From assembly GCA_024734495.1 (NCBI GenBank), contig JALMQS010000070.1, positions 14,689,486 to 14,753,485 of the forward strand: a stretch of DNA of 64,000 nt. The letters run 5' to 3'. The notes under the pieces are model-generated. The model was not told the origin of the DNA, searched no databases, and saw only the letters and a program-made list of their open reading frames with translations. Shown here piece after piece: positions 23,978 to 35,250 of the stretch (the stretch's first letter is position 1; each line of letters opens with the position of its first letter). This stretch comes from Forficula auricularia. Its lineage: Eukaryota; Arthropoda; Insecta; Dermaptera; Forficulidae. The position numbers were made by a program, and so were the translations under genes.

Positions 23978-24372
23978 TTAACAAATAAATGTAAAATAAT
24001 AAAACCTCTATAGTCTTATTTTTTAACAACCACCGTGGACTGCTTTTCCAATTGTTTTTGTTATCTTATTATTTTCTCTAATTTTTTTTTTAATTAGAAT
24101 ATTCTGGGTTACATTCATGCAGGAATGAATTGATCAACTCTCCTTAGATTGAGAGATGGAAAAATAAGCTCTCTTACTTTTTATTTTCCCTTTTTCTGTA
24201 TGATGTGATTTGAATCCATCAGAAAGCTCATTTTTGGCATTTTCAACGTATGGCATATTTAATCAAAACTTGTATTTAATTTAATTTAAAGTCTTGTCCA
24301 ACTCCCTACGATTCCTTTAATTAATAATTAATAATATATTACAGTATTTTAATTTTGCATTTTTTTTTTTAG

Positions 24373-24777
24373 CAAGCTATTGACTTTTGCATTGAACTTC
24401 TGGGACGCGGCAACTGGGTGCACATCTTCCCAGAAGGAAAAGTTAACATGTCAAAGGAACTTTTACGCTTCAAGTGGGGCATAGGTCGAATGATCTATGA
24501 ATCGGCAGTGTCTCCTATTATTGTGCCAATGTGGCATATCGGCATGGACGATGTTTTACCAAACGAACCTCCGTATCTTCTTCGTACACGTAATCGCATC
24601 ACAATCAATTTCGGAAGGCCAATTAATATCGCTGATACAGTGGAACGGTTGCGAAAAAGTTGTGTATCGCCACAAGAGGCTCGAAAAGTGATCACAGATC
24701 GAATCCAAGAAGAAATGATGAATCTGAAGGCAGAAACCGAAAAGCTCCACCAAATAATGCTACGGGCCGGTAAATGA
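24373..24777 (+). CDS. TAZ: tafazzin, terminal coding exon
   Basis: The 405-bp exon includes the TGA stop at 24775..24777 and follows the acceptor TTTTTTAG. It starts QAIDFCIELL and contains WVHIFPEGKVNMS, the second acyltransferase block (FPEG) used for phosphate and glycerolipid binding. LLRFKWGIGRMI and VPMWHIGMDDVLPNEPPY follow, and these are tafazzin-specific. The C-terminus is a charged helix ending near LHQIMLRAGK, close to the length expected for animal tafazzins. Base composition is near 45% GC, which contrasts with the AT-rich intron. The Met at 24448 and the one at 24418 are internal, since the frame is continuous with the preceding exon. The three exons in the window encode about 198 residues. 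Confidence 0.97.
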   Translation, partial: QAIDFCIELLGRGNWVHIFPEGKVNMSKELLRFKWGIGRMIYESAVSPIIVPMWHIGMDDVLPNEPPYLLRTRNRITINFGRPINIADTVERLRKSCVSPQEARKVITDRIQEEMMNLKAETEKLHQIMLRAGK

Positions 24778-26283
24778 CATCGGCGCCCCAAAGGCTGGGG
24801 GCGTTAAAAGCATTGCTCCAGGCCTTTGCCCAGTCCGCTTTTGCCTAGTCATTTTACATACATACACGCGTCCAACGTGATTCTGTTTAGTTAATTTTTT
24901 TAATTTCTTTGTTATGGGTGAATTTTTCGGGATGTAGACAATTTTGTTGAATTTTTTACTTTATTTTATTTATTTTTATTTTTCATTTTTTTATTTATTT
25001 TCATTTTTTTTTTTTTTTTTTGCATTTAGAAATATTTAGCAGTATTTTTTTAATATCTCTTCTTGCCAAGCCATTCATAAATCAATTTATAGGTATTATT
25101 TTTGATGGTCAAGATTAGTATCAATTATCACCATTTGCTTTTGAAATATATTTTTGTATATAGATAGATAGAGACTTCATGGCAAACAAAAACATTCATT
25201 CATCTATTAAGCATGGCTAATTTATATTTTAATTATTTTTTAGTACATTTGTTTAAAACTATTGTCAAACCAACCAAAAATTCTTTTAAATCAAAAAATA
25301 CTAATAATATACATATAGAATTAACTTTTTATATAATATAAATAATATTTATTATCTTGACCATCGGGTCCATTTTTTTTTTCATTTCCAAACCAAATCT
25401 TACATACTTACATGGTCAGGATTGAATAAAAAAAAAAATTTTATTGCAAGAAAATTTTATTTAATGATTTTTCATATCGGTTATATTGATTGTTTTATAT
25501 ATTCTTTTATATAATATTAAAGGAATCCAAATTTTTTTCAATTTATATATTTAGTAACTTTGGTAGACAAATATTAATATAAATAGATATTTATTTGTTA
25601 AAAATCTTATATATTATATAGGTATATATATATATATTATGGCGTATTGGACTTATTGTACTTCCACTGCACTCGGGACTACTGCGCATGCGCACTTGAT
25701 ATTTCTGCGAAAAAATTTCAAAGTACGCATGCGCATTAGTCCCGAGTGCGGTGCCAGTGCATTAAGTCAACTACGCTATTAGTTATATAATTATTTCATC
25801 TTAGGATATTTGGTAAAATCATTTTTCGAAATTTATTATATAGGCTAATAATAATAATACTAAAAGACAACATAAACATAAAGAATGGCAAAGGAGTACG
25901 TTCAACATGGCATCAGGGTCTTGTATTCTGGTTAGGGTCCTGTAAATCAGCAGTCTCTGAATCTTTGGCTCCTCTCTTAACATTGCTCAGATCAAATGTA
26001 ATAAAATATTAATGACTAAATAACATTAACAACCAAATATAGACATTTAATAAGGAAAATACAACAAATTTGACTTACACATATAACAATGATCTATATT
26101 AAAGTCTCTAATATTTATAATAATAATAATAATTAATGTGAATTGATTAAATAGTGAAATAGAAGCTTTGTTAATTAATATATCACGATTAAAAACATTG
26201 ATCACATCTAGATTAATGAAAGAGGCTTTGTAGTTGAAGTTTTTCGAAGGCAAGTAAAATTAAATAAGTGAGGCCATTTTATT
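24778..26283. other. intergenic space between convergent gene 3' ends
   Basis: About 1.5 kb between the tafazzin stop (+) and the PXK stop (-). It is AT-rich with long T tracts and no coding signal. AATAAA at 25425..25430 is a possible tafazzin polyadenylation signal. AATAAA on the minus strand at 26283..26278 directly abuts the PXK stop, so a more distal signal (lower coordinates) is more likely. A hairpin MITE sits at about 25650..25790. The 3' ends may overlap as antisense transcripts. Confidence 0.6.
25650..25790. mobile_element. hairpin MITE
   Basis: Arms GCACTCGGGACTACTGCGCA and TGCGCATTAGTCCCGAGTGC around a short loop, with outer ends GGCGTATTGGACTTATTG and CATTAAGTCAACTACGC. A related element is at about 29764..29876 and a half copy is near 31030..31085. 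Confidence 0.7.
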
Positions 26284-26411
26284 TTAACTGGCGCTCACTT
26301 TGCGGAGGGTGGCTTTGTTAAAGTTACAAATAGAACCGAGTAGTTGGTTTCTATCATTGGTGAGCGGAGTAGGAAGCGATAATGGCGGAGGCGGCGGCTC
26401 GGGTGGTGGAG
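26284..26411 (-). CDS. PXK: PXK terminal exon (Pro-rich, WH2-like C-terminus)
   Basis: Minus-strand exon after the acceptor TTTGTTTAG (26412..). Two bases complete an Ala codon, and the exon then reads PPPEPPPPPLSLPTPL, followed by LLGSICNFNKATLRKVSAS and TAA at 26284..26286. The proline run and the LL.SI..F.K.TLRK motif correspond to the C-terminus of animal PXK, which carries a WH2 (actin-monomer-binding) motif. The phase matches the previous exon, which ends on the first base of the codon. Confidence 0.93.
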
Positions 26412-26739
26412 CTAAACAAATATTCAAACAAAAAGAGAGAAAAAAATGATCATCTTGATAAATTATTTTTTTAATAAATTAGAATAAACTAAGTTATAGT
26501 AGATAATGAAAATTATTATGGACAATAATATTAGGATTTAGCGTTGAAAAAAATTTATTTAAAAAAATATATTCTAAGCTCCAATTCAGACAGTTAATAA
26601 ATTCTTCCGATTATAAATAAATGATTTTCAAGAGAAAAAAAAAGAAGGGTTTTATAAGGATAATTTAATATTTAGCTCAAAACGTACCATATCTTACGAT
26701 TAAGAAGCACAAAACTATGAATTTGGGTCCAGAGTGAAT

Positions 26740-26880
26740 TAATTCTCAAAGAGGTTGTCCTCTGCTTGATGCAAATAAACATACACATATTTCGAAATTA
26801 TATATCTGTATATATATATTATTTATTTGTTTGCGACTATAGTTTCGAAGACTTGGTCTTCATTATCAGTCTTTTTTAAT
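26740..26880 (-). repeat. degenerate hammerhead module (family D)
   Basis: The minus strand has CTGATAA, T, GAAGAC/GTCTTC, GAAA, CTATAGTC. The G8 position is A, so cleavage is unlikely. It is next to the shared module CAAAGAGGTTGTCCTCTGC. Confidence 0.6.
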
Positions 26881-26962
26881 TATCAATATTATTTTTCATG
26901 GGGTCAATACCGTATGGATAATTTTTAAGGATTTAGGTGTCGGTTCTAGGTGAAACATTATA

Positions 26963-27050
26963 AGTAACTTATGAGGAGAATTTTCTAGGTTAGGTTTCAC
27001 AAAAAACCTTTTGTGAAACCTGACCTGGAAAATTCTCCTCATAAGTTACC
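26963..27050. repeat. short hairpin repeat
   Basis: AACTTATGAGGAGAATTTTC mirrored by GAAAATTCTCCTCATAAGTT around TTTCACAAAAAACC. Arms are about 40 bp. Confidence 0.75.
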
Positions 27051-28507
27051 GTATGGATATTGAAAAAGATCTTTACTTAGCTGGGAGCCAGTTAAAATTC
27101 TCAAACAAATAAATAATATATATACATATATATAATTTCGATATATATGTGGGTATGTTTATTTGCATCAAGCAGAGGACAACCTCTTTGTGAATCAACA
27201 AGTCTGCTACTCTCGGCAAAACAAAAACTTTTCAATTTAATTCTCTTTCTAGCCCGAAATTTTACGCTTAGGGGTCGAATTTCGAAAAAAACAACTTTAA
27301 AATTGATAGAGCAAACCCTCGAGTACCTAGTAGATCGAGGGTCCGATTCTTTTTTTTTTTTTTCATTTGAAAATATAATTTATGAGTATGAGCAGCGGAA
27401 TTTATAAACAGACTGAATTGTTTAACATGTCAATTAAAATTAGAAGCTTAGAATTGAAAATTAAATAAAATTTTAATATTCAAGAAAATTTGATAATTTT
27501 TCTTATTATGTATAAATAAAGTAATAAGTATTTAACGCCAATGGGTTTCGTTACTTGAAATGCTAAAATTTAAAAGTTTTTGATTGTTTCAGGAAGCTCT
27601 TTGGAAAATAAGTTGGGCCTTATAAAAAAAAATGTTTATATTTATTGTTGGTTGATTATTTTGGTCATCTCATCAAAGCTTAAAAACCTGTACAGGTCAC
27701 TAAACATCAGCAAAATAATCAATCAGCAATGAATATTTCACAAAAAGATCGATATTTTTTCGATATAAGGTCATTTTATCGATTTGTAGATAAATAAAAT
27801 TCTTTGGAAAATCACAAGATATATTTGTATTCTTTGGAAAATCACAAGATATACTGGTTCCGTGTTAGGAATAATTTATATTTCAAGTCAAAGTGTCCCT
27901 TGAGAACCGAAGTGCCAAAAAACAAGGAGGTGAATTTAACTGTTCTGACATGTAATAAAAATGATCCATAACAATTCAGATTCAGTAGAAGAATCTGGTG
28001 ATTCCCCCATCCCCCCTTAAAAAAAATCTTCCAACAATGCCAAATATTTTGCACTAGAGTCTTCTGAAACAATTAGAACAACAATCGAAGCACAAAAATT
28101 TTAAATTTAAATAATGAAAAGTAAAGAAAAAAATACTATGTATATTTTATGTAAAATAGATATTTTTTAATTAAACTTTAGTTTTTTATATCTATCTTAT
28201 TAATTATCGATCACTGCCAATGTTTTATTATTTCGCTCAAGTTTTTATATTCCTCTCTAAAAATACATTTTAAGGTAATATGATTAATATGATCATGGTA
28301 GAAATTTTCTCAGGTTTTGAAAAAAATAAATAAGATATACCAATTGTACCGTGGAAAATATATTTAAATTTTAACAAGATTGAACATACCCTTTTTGAGA
28401 TAAAAATGTGTTTCAAATCAAATGCTTTATAATCCCTAATGTTTAGATTTATTTTAAATAAATGGTTAATCCAGATATTTCCAATTAGAGGGGGCTAATT
28501 AATATCC

Positions 28508-28767
28508 GAGACTGTGGGTTAGTGGCTAGAGTGTCGGGTCGTGACTAAGAACACTGGTCCGAGACCGAGTATCGGCAGATAATTTCAGTCAGCAGAAAGC
28601 AATGGCAACCTACCAAGAGTATTGCCAGTAAACCTTTACAAACTAGCCGTTCGGAACCGGCGTTAAAAAGTAGGTCCCGTATATCTGTGTAAAACAACTA
28701 AACACACTCAGCACAGGTATATGTGGAGAGGCGTCGACGCCCGTTTCGGTTATGGCACTCTAAGAAG
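28508..28767 (+). mobile_element. tRNA-derived SINE (S2) with 11-bp target duplication
   Basis: AATTAATATCC flanks it at 28497..28507 and 28768..28778. The head has GACTGTGGGTTAGTGGCTAG (A box) and CTGGTCCGAGACCGAG (B-box-like). The body has CAATGGCAACCTACCAAGAG and CGGCGTTAAAAAGTAGGTCC. Confidence 0.8.
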
Positions 28768-29105
28768 AATTAATATCCACACATTTATATTAATTAAGAA
28801 CGAATTCGGACAAGAATTTTATAAAATTAATTTCCGTTAATATGTTACACCTAATAGGAGCTTTGATCCTCCCATTAAGTTCTCCGTATCAACTTCAAAA
28901 TAACCGTTCTATTTGTATGTGGGATATCCCTTTGAAATAGCACTTTTGTTAATTTTTGTACATTTCAACATTTTCGATAACGAAAAATATGATGATATTC
29001 TTATGCATTTAATACAGAAGCTAAGAATTACTAATTCAAATTCATTTTATGCAAAAGTCTTTTTATCAAAATTATTACAATTAATACACGCCACACCTAT
29101 TTAAA

Positions 29106-29459
29106 GAGGAGACTGTGGGTCAGTGGTCAGAGTGTCGGGCCGCTGTCCCATTAAATTATATATATATTTATATATATTAGGCCACTGTTGGCCAGTGGTT
29201 AGAGTGTCGGCCCGCCGGTGAACCGAAATATGCTGGTTTGAGGCGAGTTTCGGCAGATATTTCCAGTCGCCTCCTCTTGGAAAGCAATGGCAAACTATCA
29301 AGAATATAATTGCCTAGTCAACCTCTCCAAACTAGGCGTTTGGAACCGGCGTTAAAAAGTAGGTCCCATATATCTGTGTAAAACAGCTAAACACACTCAG
29401 CACAGGTATATGTGGAGAGGTGCCGAAACGTCAGAGAAACCTGATATGGTACTTAAAAA
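29106..29459 (+). mobile_element. tRNA-derived SINE (S2), with duplicated head
   Basis: GACTGTGGGTCAGTGGTCAG occurs at about 29110 and a second head GTTGGCCAGTGGTTAGAG at about 29187, then the common S2 body. It looks like a dimer or an insertion into the head of another copy. It ends CCGAAACGTCAGAG. Confidence 0.6.
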
Positions 29460-29763
29460 AAAGCCTATTTTAGGCTTATTTAATTGGAGTACCAAATTAA
29501 CACAAAGCCATATGAGTAGCAGTTAATCTAACTTTCTCCAACAAATAAAAAAATAATAAATTAAAAGTTTTTTAAAATATATTTTTAATATTTGTTTCAT
29601 AAAATATTATCGACTGATTTTATAAAAAAATACATTAATTTATGGTATATTTGTTGAGGATTGTTAATCTTCTGTGTTAATTCACTTTAATTAAAAATTT
29701 TTAATCTCAAAAACGATAAGGTAAATCTTGTTGGAATTTAAATATATTTTTCAAGACAATTGA

Positions 29764-29876
29764 CTAGCGTAGACTTAATACATTCGGAGGTACTGAGCAA
29801 ATTTTCAAAGTACTCTCTCATTCTCAGTATGTCCAAATACTGTGCGAGTGCATTAAGTGGTCTACGTCATAACTTA
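29764..29876. mobile_element. hairpin MITE, relative of 25650..25790
   Basis: Ends TAGCGTAGACTTAATAC and GTGCATTAAGTGGTCTACG are inverted. Its inner part TTTTCAAAGTAC also resembles the element at 25650. Confidence 0.55.
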
Positions 29877-30027
29877 GATATTTTTTTAGAAAACCTAAGT
29901 TATAATTTCTTTCGTGATCATGTTACCTTAATCTATAATGTGATATAATTTTTGCATAACGATTGAAAATAAAAAGAATTTCCATGTTTAATGGATTTCT
30001 ATTAGATATTTTAAATATTATATTTAC

Positions 30028-30199
30028 CTGCTGGGGGTGGCGGTGGGGTTGTAGTTCCAGCAGAAGTTGCGGTACTTGTGCTGTTAGGACTATCACTACG
30101 CTCGGGAGATTTGCCATTCGCCAATAATTGATTCACTTGATTACTGCCATTATTCATGGTTGATGTTTTATGATTAGAATCAGATGAATTATGAGATTT
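30028..30199 (-). CDS. PXK: PXK exon (Ser/Asn/Pro-rich linker)
   Basis: Exon of 172 bases between the acceptor TTTTTTTTAG and the donor GTAAATAT (minus strand). It encodes a low-complexity Ser/Asn/Thr linker starting KSHNSSDSNHKTST and ending TSAGTTTPPPPPA. Animal PXK has the same kind of Ser/Pro-rich tail before its proline run and WH2-like end. 57 codons plus one base give an exit in phase 1, matching the terminal exon. Confidence 0.88.
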
Positions 30200-30490
30200 C
30201 TAAAAAAAAATAAAAAAAATACATATTTACTAAATTTTCTTATCTGTTTGATAATTTTAAAATAAAATAAATTAAAACAATTTTTTAAGGAAATTTTGAC
30301 TAATCTTAATAAAAAATCGTATTTGTAAATTTTATTTTAACGCCCCAATAGCGACGACTTGCAATGTAACCTTTAGAACTTAGCGGCTCTTTGATTTAAA
30401 AATCTTTAAAAATTCATTAAAGTAGTTTAGTGTAAGTACTTTCAATGATTTTTTTTATGATATATCCTGATATAATTATTTGGATGGTAG

Positions 30491-30829
30491 CATAGAGTTA
30501 TATAGAGTGGAAGGCTATATAGAAAAAGCCCTCTCTAGCGACTGCAGGACGAAAACTCTTAGTTCTTAAGAGCTATCCAAAGATCATAGAACATTCAAAG
30601 CCTTTATCATAGATAAAAGATACATACCCTTTATGTTATATATATATATACAATATATAAGCACATTTTTTACTCTTGATGATTTCACCAAAATTTGCCC
30701 CGAAGAGAGCGGTTTCCGCCATTTTATTGCCCAATGGTTTCGCCCTGGTCTCGCCAGAGAGCTCTCTAACTCGTATACGCTAAAATACATTGGCTGCTTA
30801 TGGAGCCTTCCACTCTATATTACTCTATG
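30491..30829. mobile_element. hAT-type MITE with perfect 8-bp target duplication
   Basis: GATGGTAG flanks it (30483..30490, 30830..30837). The 339-bp element has inverted ends CATAGAGTTATATAGAGTGG and CCACTCTATATTACTCTATG. No transposase. Confidence 0.85.
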
Positions 30830-31390
30830 GATGGTAGATAAAAAAAAAACTGCGGATCTCTAGGTTTGCGAGTCCCGCTCGCCAAAGGTTTTTAATTAAT
30901 ATAATTACATTTTCTATAAAAAGTTGTTTTAATTTATATTATTTCAAAATTATCGAGTGTCCGGTTCTTGTTCTGATGATGTATAACGTAGAAGCATTCG
31001 AAATAAGACTTATGCGTATTCGACTCAATTCATTCATTACTCGCACTGCACTCGGACGAACTAAGCATGCGTACTTTGATATTTCTCAATAGAAATCAGT
31101 TGTCTATCATACATTTTTCTTATATAAATACTCAGAAAATAATCTTAATTCATTTGAAAATAATTAAAATTTTAATATTTCAAATGGTTCTTTGTTAACT
31201 TGTTAAAATAAATGTATATATTCAAAAGAAATCATTTTAATATCATTTTTATTAAATAATATATTATATATATTTATTTTTTTGTTTGTTTAAATATTAA
31301 TAAAAGTAAAAAAAAAAACTAAAATAGTATCCAGTCAATATAATATTGAATAGTTATTTGATTGTATTATAAGGAAATGATGAATAATAC

Positions 31391-31471
31391 CTGTTTATGT
31401 TTTCGCTTTCTCATTTCCTCTTCAGAACTGAGCAATTCTTGTACCCTGGCAAGTCGTTTTTGTTGCCTCAC
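31391..31471 (-). CDS. PXK: PXK exon (basic, charged segment)
   Basis: An 81-base exon (27 codons, phase 0 at both ends) between the acceptor AATCTCAG and the donor GTATTATT. It encodes VRQQKRLARVQELLSS followed by an acidic EEE and a KRKHKQ cluster. This matches the PXK segment after the kinase-like domain, where a Gln/Lys/Arg-rich helix is followed by SEEE.KRK. The upstream exon ends EEHKQ-type (RAEHKQ), so the joined helix is continuous. Confidence 0.9.
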
Positions 31472-31976
31472 CTGAGATTGGCCAAAGTATTCAAGTTTTA
31501 ATTAAGCAATAAATAAACTAGTTTAAATTATAAGTAATTTTAAGCTCTATAGGGAAATTTATAAATATATTTTACCTAAACAATGTTAGTGAACAACGAA
31601 TTATTTCATATTTATATAGAAACCTTGGAATTATTTCCAAATGTATATACATCAATAATTTGTTGAAATTTTATACATATATAATTATATATATATATTT
31701 AATAAAAATATATATAGATAGATAAATTTAGTAAGAAAAGCACATATTGTTTTATTTTATCTGTCCCATATAATTTTAAATTAAAGATTCAAATAATTTT
31801 TACCTTTAAAAAAATCTGGCGTGAATTAAACACCCCGTAACTTTAGCCCCTCACGAATATTTAAATAATATTATTTCTATTTTAAAACAAATAGATATAA
31901 TGTAATTGTAACCGTGCAGGAAAAATTGGTGTTTAGCTTTGTTTTGTCAATATATCTAAAAAATCGTTTTAACAAT

Positions 31977-32007
<31 letters not shown>

Positions 32008-32189
32008 AGGCGAAATCAGGGAGCTAAGGCCTACAAAAACCTTAACTAGTAAACATTATAAAAATGATATTTTGAGAAATTTTAATTACAAGCCGACTTA
32101 ACCTCCAGAGCGGCATAATTTTGGGTTTGAAGGCAGCTTTTTGGGGCTCCGGTTTAAACTTTGAACCCTATGTTCATCAAGCGAAGCTG

Positions 32190-32420
32190 CCAAACATGCC
32201 TTTAGGAAGGTGTAGGGTCAAAAAATGAAAATATAGGCCCTTATACCAAACCCAACCAAGTTTTGTATACATAATCCATTTGCCCCAGAAGACTAAAAAT
32301 GCAAAAACTAACCACTCAAAAGTGTGTGGGGGGGGGGGGGGGCAAAAAATGAAAATATAGGCCCATGAACCAAATTTAACCAAATTTTGTATACATAATC
32401 AGTGGGCCCCAGAAAAATGA
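32190..32420 (+). repeat. partial R1 minisatellite
   Basis: Two units with TTTTGTATACATAATC separated by a run of about 16 G near 32327, inside diverged R1-like sequence (about 31890..32160). Confidence 0.65.
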
Positions 32421-32897
32421 TAAAATAGAGGCATTTTTAAGGCTCCCTTTAAGACTATGTTGTAAACCCTTCTTGCCATCCCGCAGAAAGTAGATATCAA
32501 TAATTATGCAGATTTTTAAAAAGTAACTGTGCAAAATTTGTTTAAAGGTGGTCAGAATTTGTATTTTTCTTTCATATGGTATTTGATGGCCTCTATAAAC
32601 CTGTGAAAGAATTATTAGTTAAATTCGGCTTTTTCTGAGATTAGCCCGGACAAACTTTACAGACAATTTTATTTATATGATCATTTTTAAGGAACTTGGT
32701 GTCGGTTCTAGGTGAAACATTTTAATTAAACTCTTATTATTTACCATATATGAGTATAGATTAAAAAAGTCGAGTAAATGTTAAATATATATTATTCTCA
32801 AACACCTCCCAATCGATCACAAACCCAAGGGTCGAAAATAATTTTTTCTCTTTGCCCTGGGGCGCAATCACAACGAGGCCTCGTCGAAAGACAATTA

Positions 32898-33026
32898 TTA
32901 ATTAAATTAGGGAACGAAGAAAATATTTTAATATAATAGCGAACATGCGAAGATCCTGGGTTCGAATCCCGGCTGATCCTTTTGTCTATAATATAAAAAT
33001 CTTTTCTTCGTTCCCTAATTTAATTT
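32898..33026. repeat. hairpin with tRNA T-arm-like sequence
   Basis: AGGGAACGAAGAAAATATTT is mirrored by AAAATCTTTTCTTCGTTCCC. Between the arms, GATCCTGGGTTCGAATCCCGG resembles a B box. A related sequence is at about 9855..9945. Confidence 0.55.
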
Positions 33027-33976
33027 AGTTAAATATATATGTTCGGATTTTACCCAAAATCTAAGAAGCTCTTAATCTCAGTTTAAAAGATCTAAATATA
33101 CAATTTGGTTTACGTATTATTATTGATTTTTGAGTTAGAACGCACAAAAAACTTGAACCACTCACAAATTTTTTGATAAAATAATTAATATCTCTTAAAA
33201 TATCATTTTTCCTATGTCCTCCAAGTGTTTATTTCGTATTTACCATATATGTTTTTTTTAATTGAAGTCTTAAGTTATTGAGATATTTTGAAAATTCAAA
33301 CTAAAAAGACCAATTTTTTCTCCATGATTACAATACTGCTCCATATTACGTATTATAAAGTAAAAAAAGAACCCGAAAAATTCCAATATTTTTAATTTTT
33401 TAAATTATTTTAAGTTTGATTTATGTTTCTTTATTATAATTTTCATTTCATTTTTCACGTCACCACCAGCACATTTGCATCACACCCTTAGGCAGGTAAT
33501 TATTTATTAGTTGTAGTTTTTATAATTCGCTCAATTAGCTTTTAGCTCAGCATTTTAGTTTTTATTCACTCACCTATGCTAATTTTTATTGAAAATTTTA
33601 ACAACTATTGTTAATTTTTTTTTCATTTACCTATGACTCATTCCACATATTAAAATTATGTAGGTAGATTTTTTATCAAAAATTACTTAATAAGAAGTAT
33701 TATAGGATAGTGATAATTTGCATATTGTTATTAATCGATTAGAGCTTTTATTCTTAATTTTTATTATCATAATAATTGCATTGGTGAATTCTTTTAGTTT
33801 TTTAGATGGTTAGAAGTTTGATTAATAATTATAATAATGCACAGTGTTTGTCTGTCCATAGAATGCGAGCGCATCCGACCTTAATTCCCTAGCCATTGAT
33901 TTAAAATGCACAGCAAAGAAAAATAATTCTTAAATTGAAAGTTTTTGCCGAGAGTAGCAGAATTTTTATATATTGA

Positions 33977-34109
33977 AGGAGACACTAAAAGAGTGTGTCT
34001 TCTGCTGAAATTATAAATTTTATTTATTTATAACGAAACTATAGTCTCGTTATAAATAAATAAAATTTATAATTTCAGCAGAAGACACACTCTTTTATTG
34101 TCTCCTTCA
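33977..34109. repeat. foldback of family D lacking the ribozyme core
   Basis: Arms GTGTGTCTTCTGCTGAAATT and its complement meet at AACGAAACTATAGTCTCGTT. Only the helix III palindrome of the hammerhead remains. Complete relatives are at 34965..35250 and 50466..50690. Confidence 0.7.
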
Positions 34110-34345
34110 AAAATAATTCTATTTAAATAAAACTGTGTTTAGTGGCCCTAATTTTATTTCAATAAATTGGCTAAGTATGGTAGAAAAGGTGAAAATAAAA
34201 ATGATATTTTTTTATTTAAACTAGAATTTGGACAGACGTAGATCGACTTATGACAAAAATAATTCTATTAAATGCCTTGATGATTTTAAGTTAGGTAGTT
34301 CGGAAAGTCATTTCGTTTTTTCTCAAGAGATTTGCTTCTAAAGCG

Positions 34346-34944
34346 TCAAGAAAATAACCCATTTTTGAAGAGAATTGTCACTGGGGACGAAAAATTGGTT
34401 GTCTACAATAATGGAGATCATGAGTAAAAACGATGATTCGGCTCAAACCACTTCAAAAGCCGATATTCATCAAAAAAAGGTTATGCTCTCTGGCTGGTGG
34501 GATTTCAAGGGAATTGTGATTTTTGAACATTTGTCAGCCAATACCACGATCAATTCTGAAATGTAGTACCATCAACTGGACAAATTGAATGATTCACTAA
34601 AACAAACATGGCCAGAATTGTTCTATAGAAAAGGTATAGTGTTCCACCAGGATAACGCGAGATCTCATACAAGTTTTGTAACTCGACAAAAGATTTTACT
34701 GCTTGGATGGGATGTACTATACCACACTCACCATATTCTCTAGATTTGCCCCCATCGAATTATTACTTGTTCCGGTCCCTGCAAAATTTTTTAGTCGGCA
34801 AACCTTTACTTCAAATGTAGGTGTCAAAAATGCAATGGATCAGTCTTTTGCCAGCAAAGATCAAAATTTTTTTGAACGTGGAATAATGCTACTGCCAGAA
34901 AGATGGCAAAAGGTATTGGACCAAAATATGGAATATATAATTTA
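34346..34944 (+). pseudogene. mariner transposase remnant (DD34D)
   Basis: Frame-shifted pieces of a mariner transposase: KRIVTGDEK (first catalytic Asp), GWWDFKGIVIFEHL, FHQDNARSHTSF (second Asp), SLDLPPSNYYLFRSLQNFL (third block, where the usual SDY is SNY, so the third catalytic Asp is lost), and FFERGIMLLPERWQKVL at the end. At least two frame changes and several stops are present and the N-terminal half is missing. It cannot encode an active enzyme. Confidence 0.88.
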
Positions 34945-34954
34945 AATTGAAAGT

Positions 34955-35250
34955 TTCTTTTTGCCGAGAGTAGCAGAATTTTTATAAATTGAACGAGACA
35001 ATAAAAGAGTGTCTTCTGCTGAAAAAAATACATTTTTAATTTATTTATAACGAGACTATAGTTTCGAGGGCTTTGCCCTCTTCAACAGTATTACAATTGA
35101 TTATTTCCTGTGAATCAATTGTAATAGACTGATGAAGAGGGCAAAGCTCTCGAAACTATAGTATCGTTATAAATAAACTAAAAATTTATTTTTTCAGCAG
35201 AAGACACTCAATTTTTATTGTCTCATTCAATATATAATTTAATAAAATAT
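34955..35250. mobile_element. foldback element, hammerhead family D, in mariner
   Basis: The left part TTGCCGAGAGTAGCAGAATT and GAGTGTCTTCTGCTG is mirrored by CAGCAGAAGACACTC. A plus hammerhead is at 35127..35165. The minus partner (35052..35088) has CTGTTGA. It lies between the transposase and the right mariner end. Confidence 0.72.
35127..35165 (+). ncRNA. hammerhead ribozyme motif, family D
   Basis: CTGATGA, extra A, helix II GAGGGC/GCTCTC (one GU pair), GAAA, CTA/TAG, U-A, TC. Helix I keeps only two clear pairs (GA/TC). Confidence 0.55.

Larger units (their letters stand above)
6678..24372 (+). other. tafazzin large intron (17.7 kb)
   Basis: Runs from the donor GTACCT at 6678 to a T-rich acceptor ending TTTTAG at 24372. 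It contains only repeats that I can recognise, described separately. It includes six clear hammerhead motifs. Four are in the sense strand (21207, 21531, 22391, 23939). The last one lies about 395 bases upstream of the acceptor. Stretches 8650..9300, 10990..12000, 12480..13380, 14480..15940 and 17640..18590 are AT-rich and hold no gene I can support. Confidence 0.85.
26412..30027 (-). other. PXK intron with SINEs and hairpin elements
   Basis: Contains a repeat module with a degenerate hammerhead (about 26740..26880), a short hairpin (26963..27050), a tRNA-like SINE with an 11-bp target duplication (28508..28767), a related SINE (about 29106..29459) and a hairpin MITE (about 29764..29876). Stretch 27410..28495 is AT-rich and shows no element or exon that I recognise. 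Confidence 0.75.

Noticed and set aside
27147..27407. 86-codon open frame
   Set aside because: It runs through the repeated AGAGGACAACC module, which recurs many times in different frames, so it is repeat sequence.
30633..30863. 76-codon frame overlapping 30584..30790
   Set aside because: It lies within a hAT MITE with a clear target duplication and has no transposase motif.
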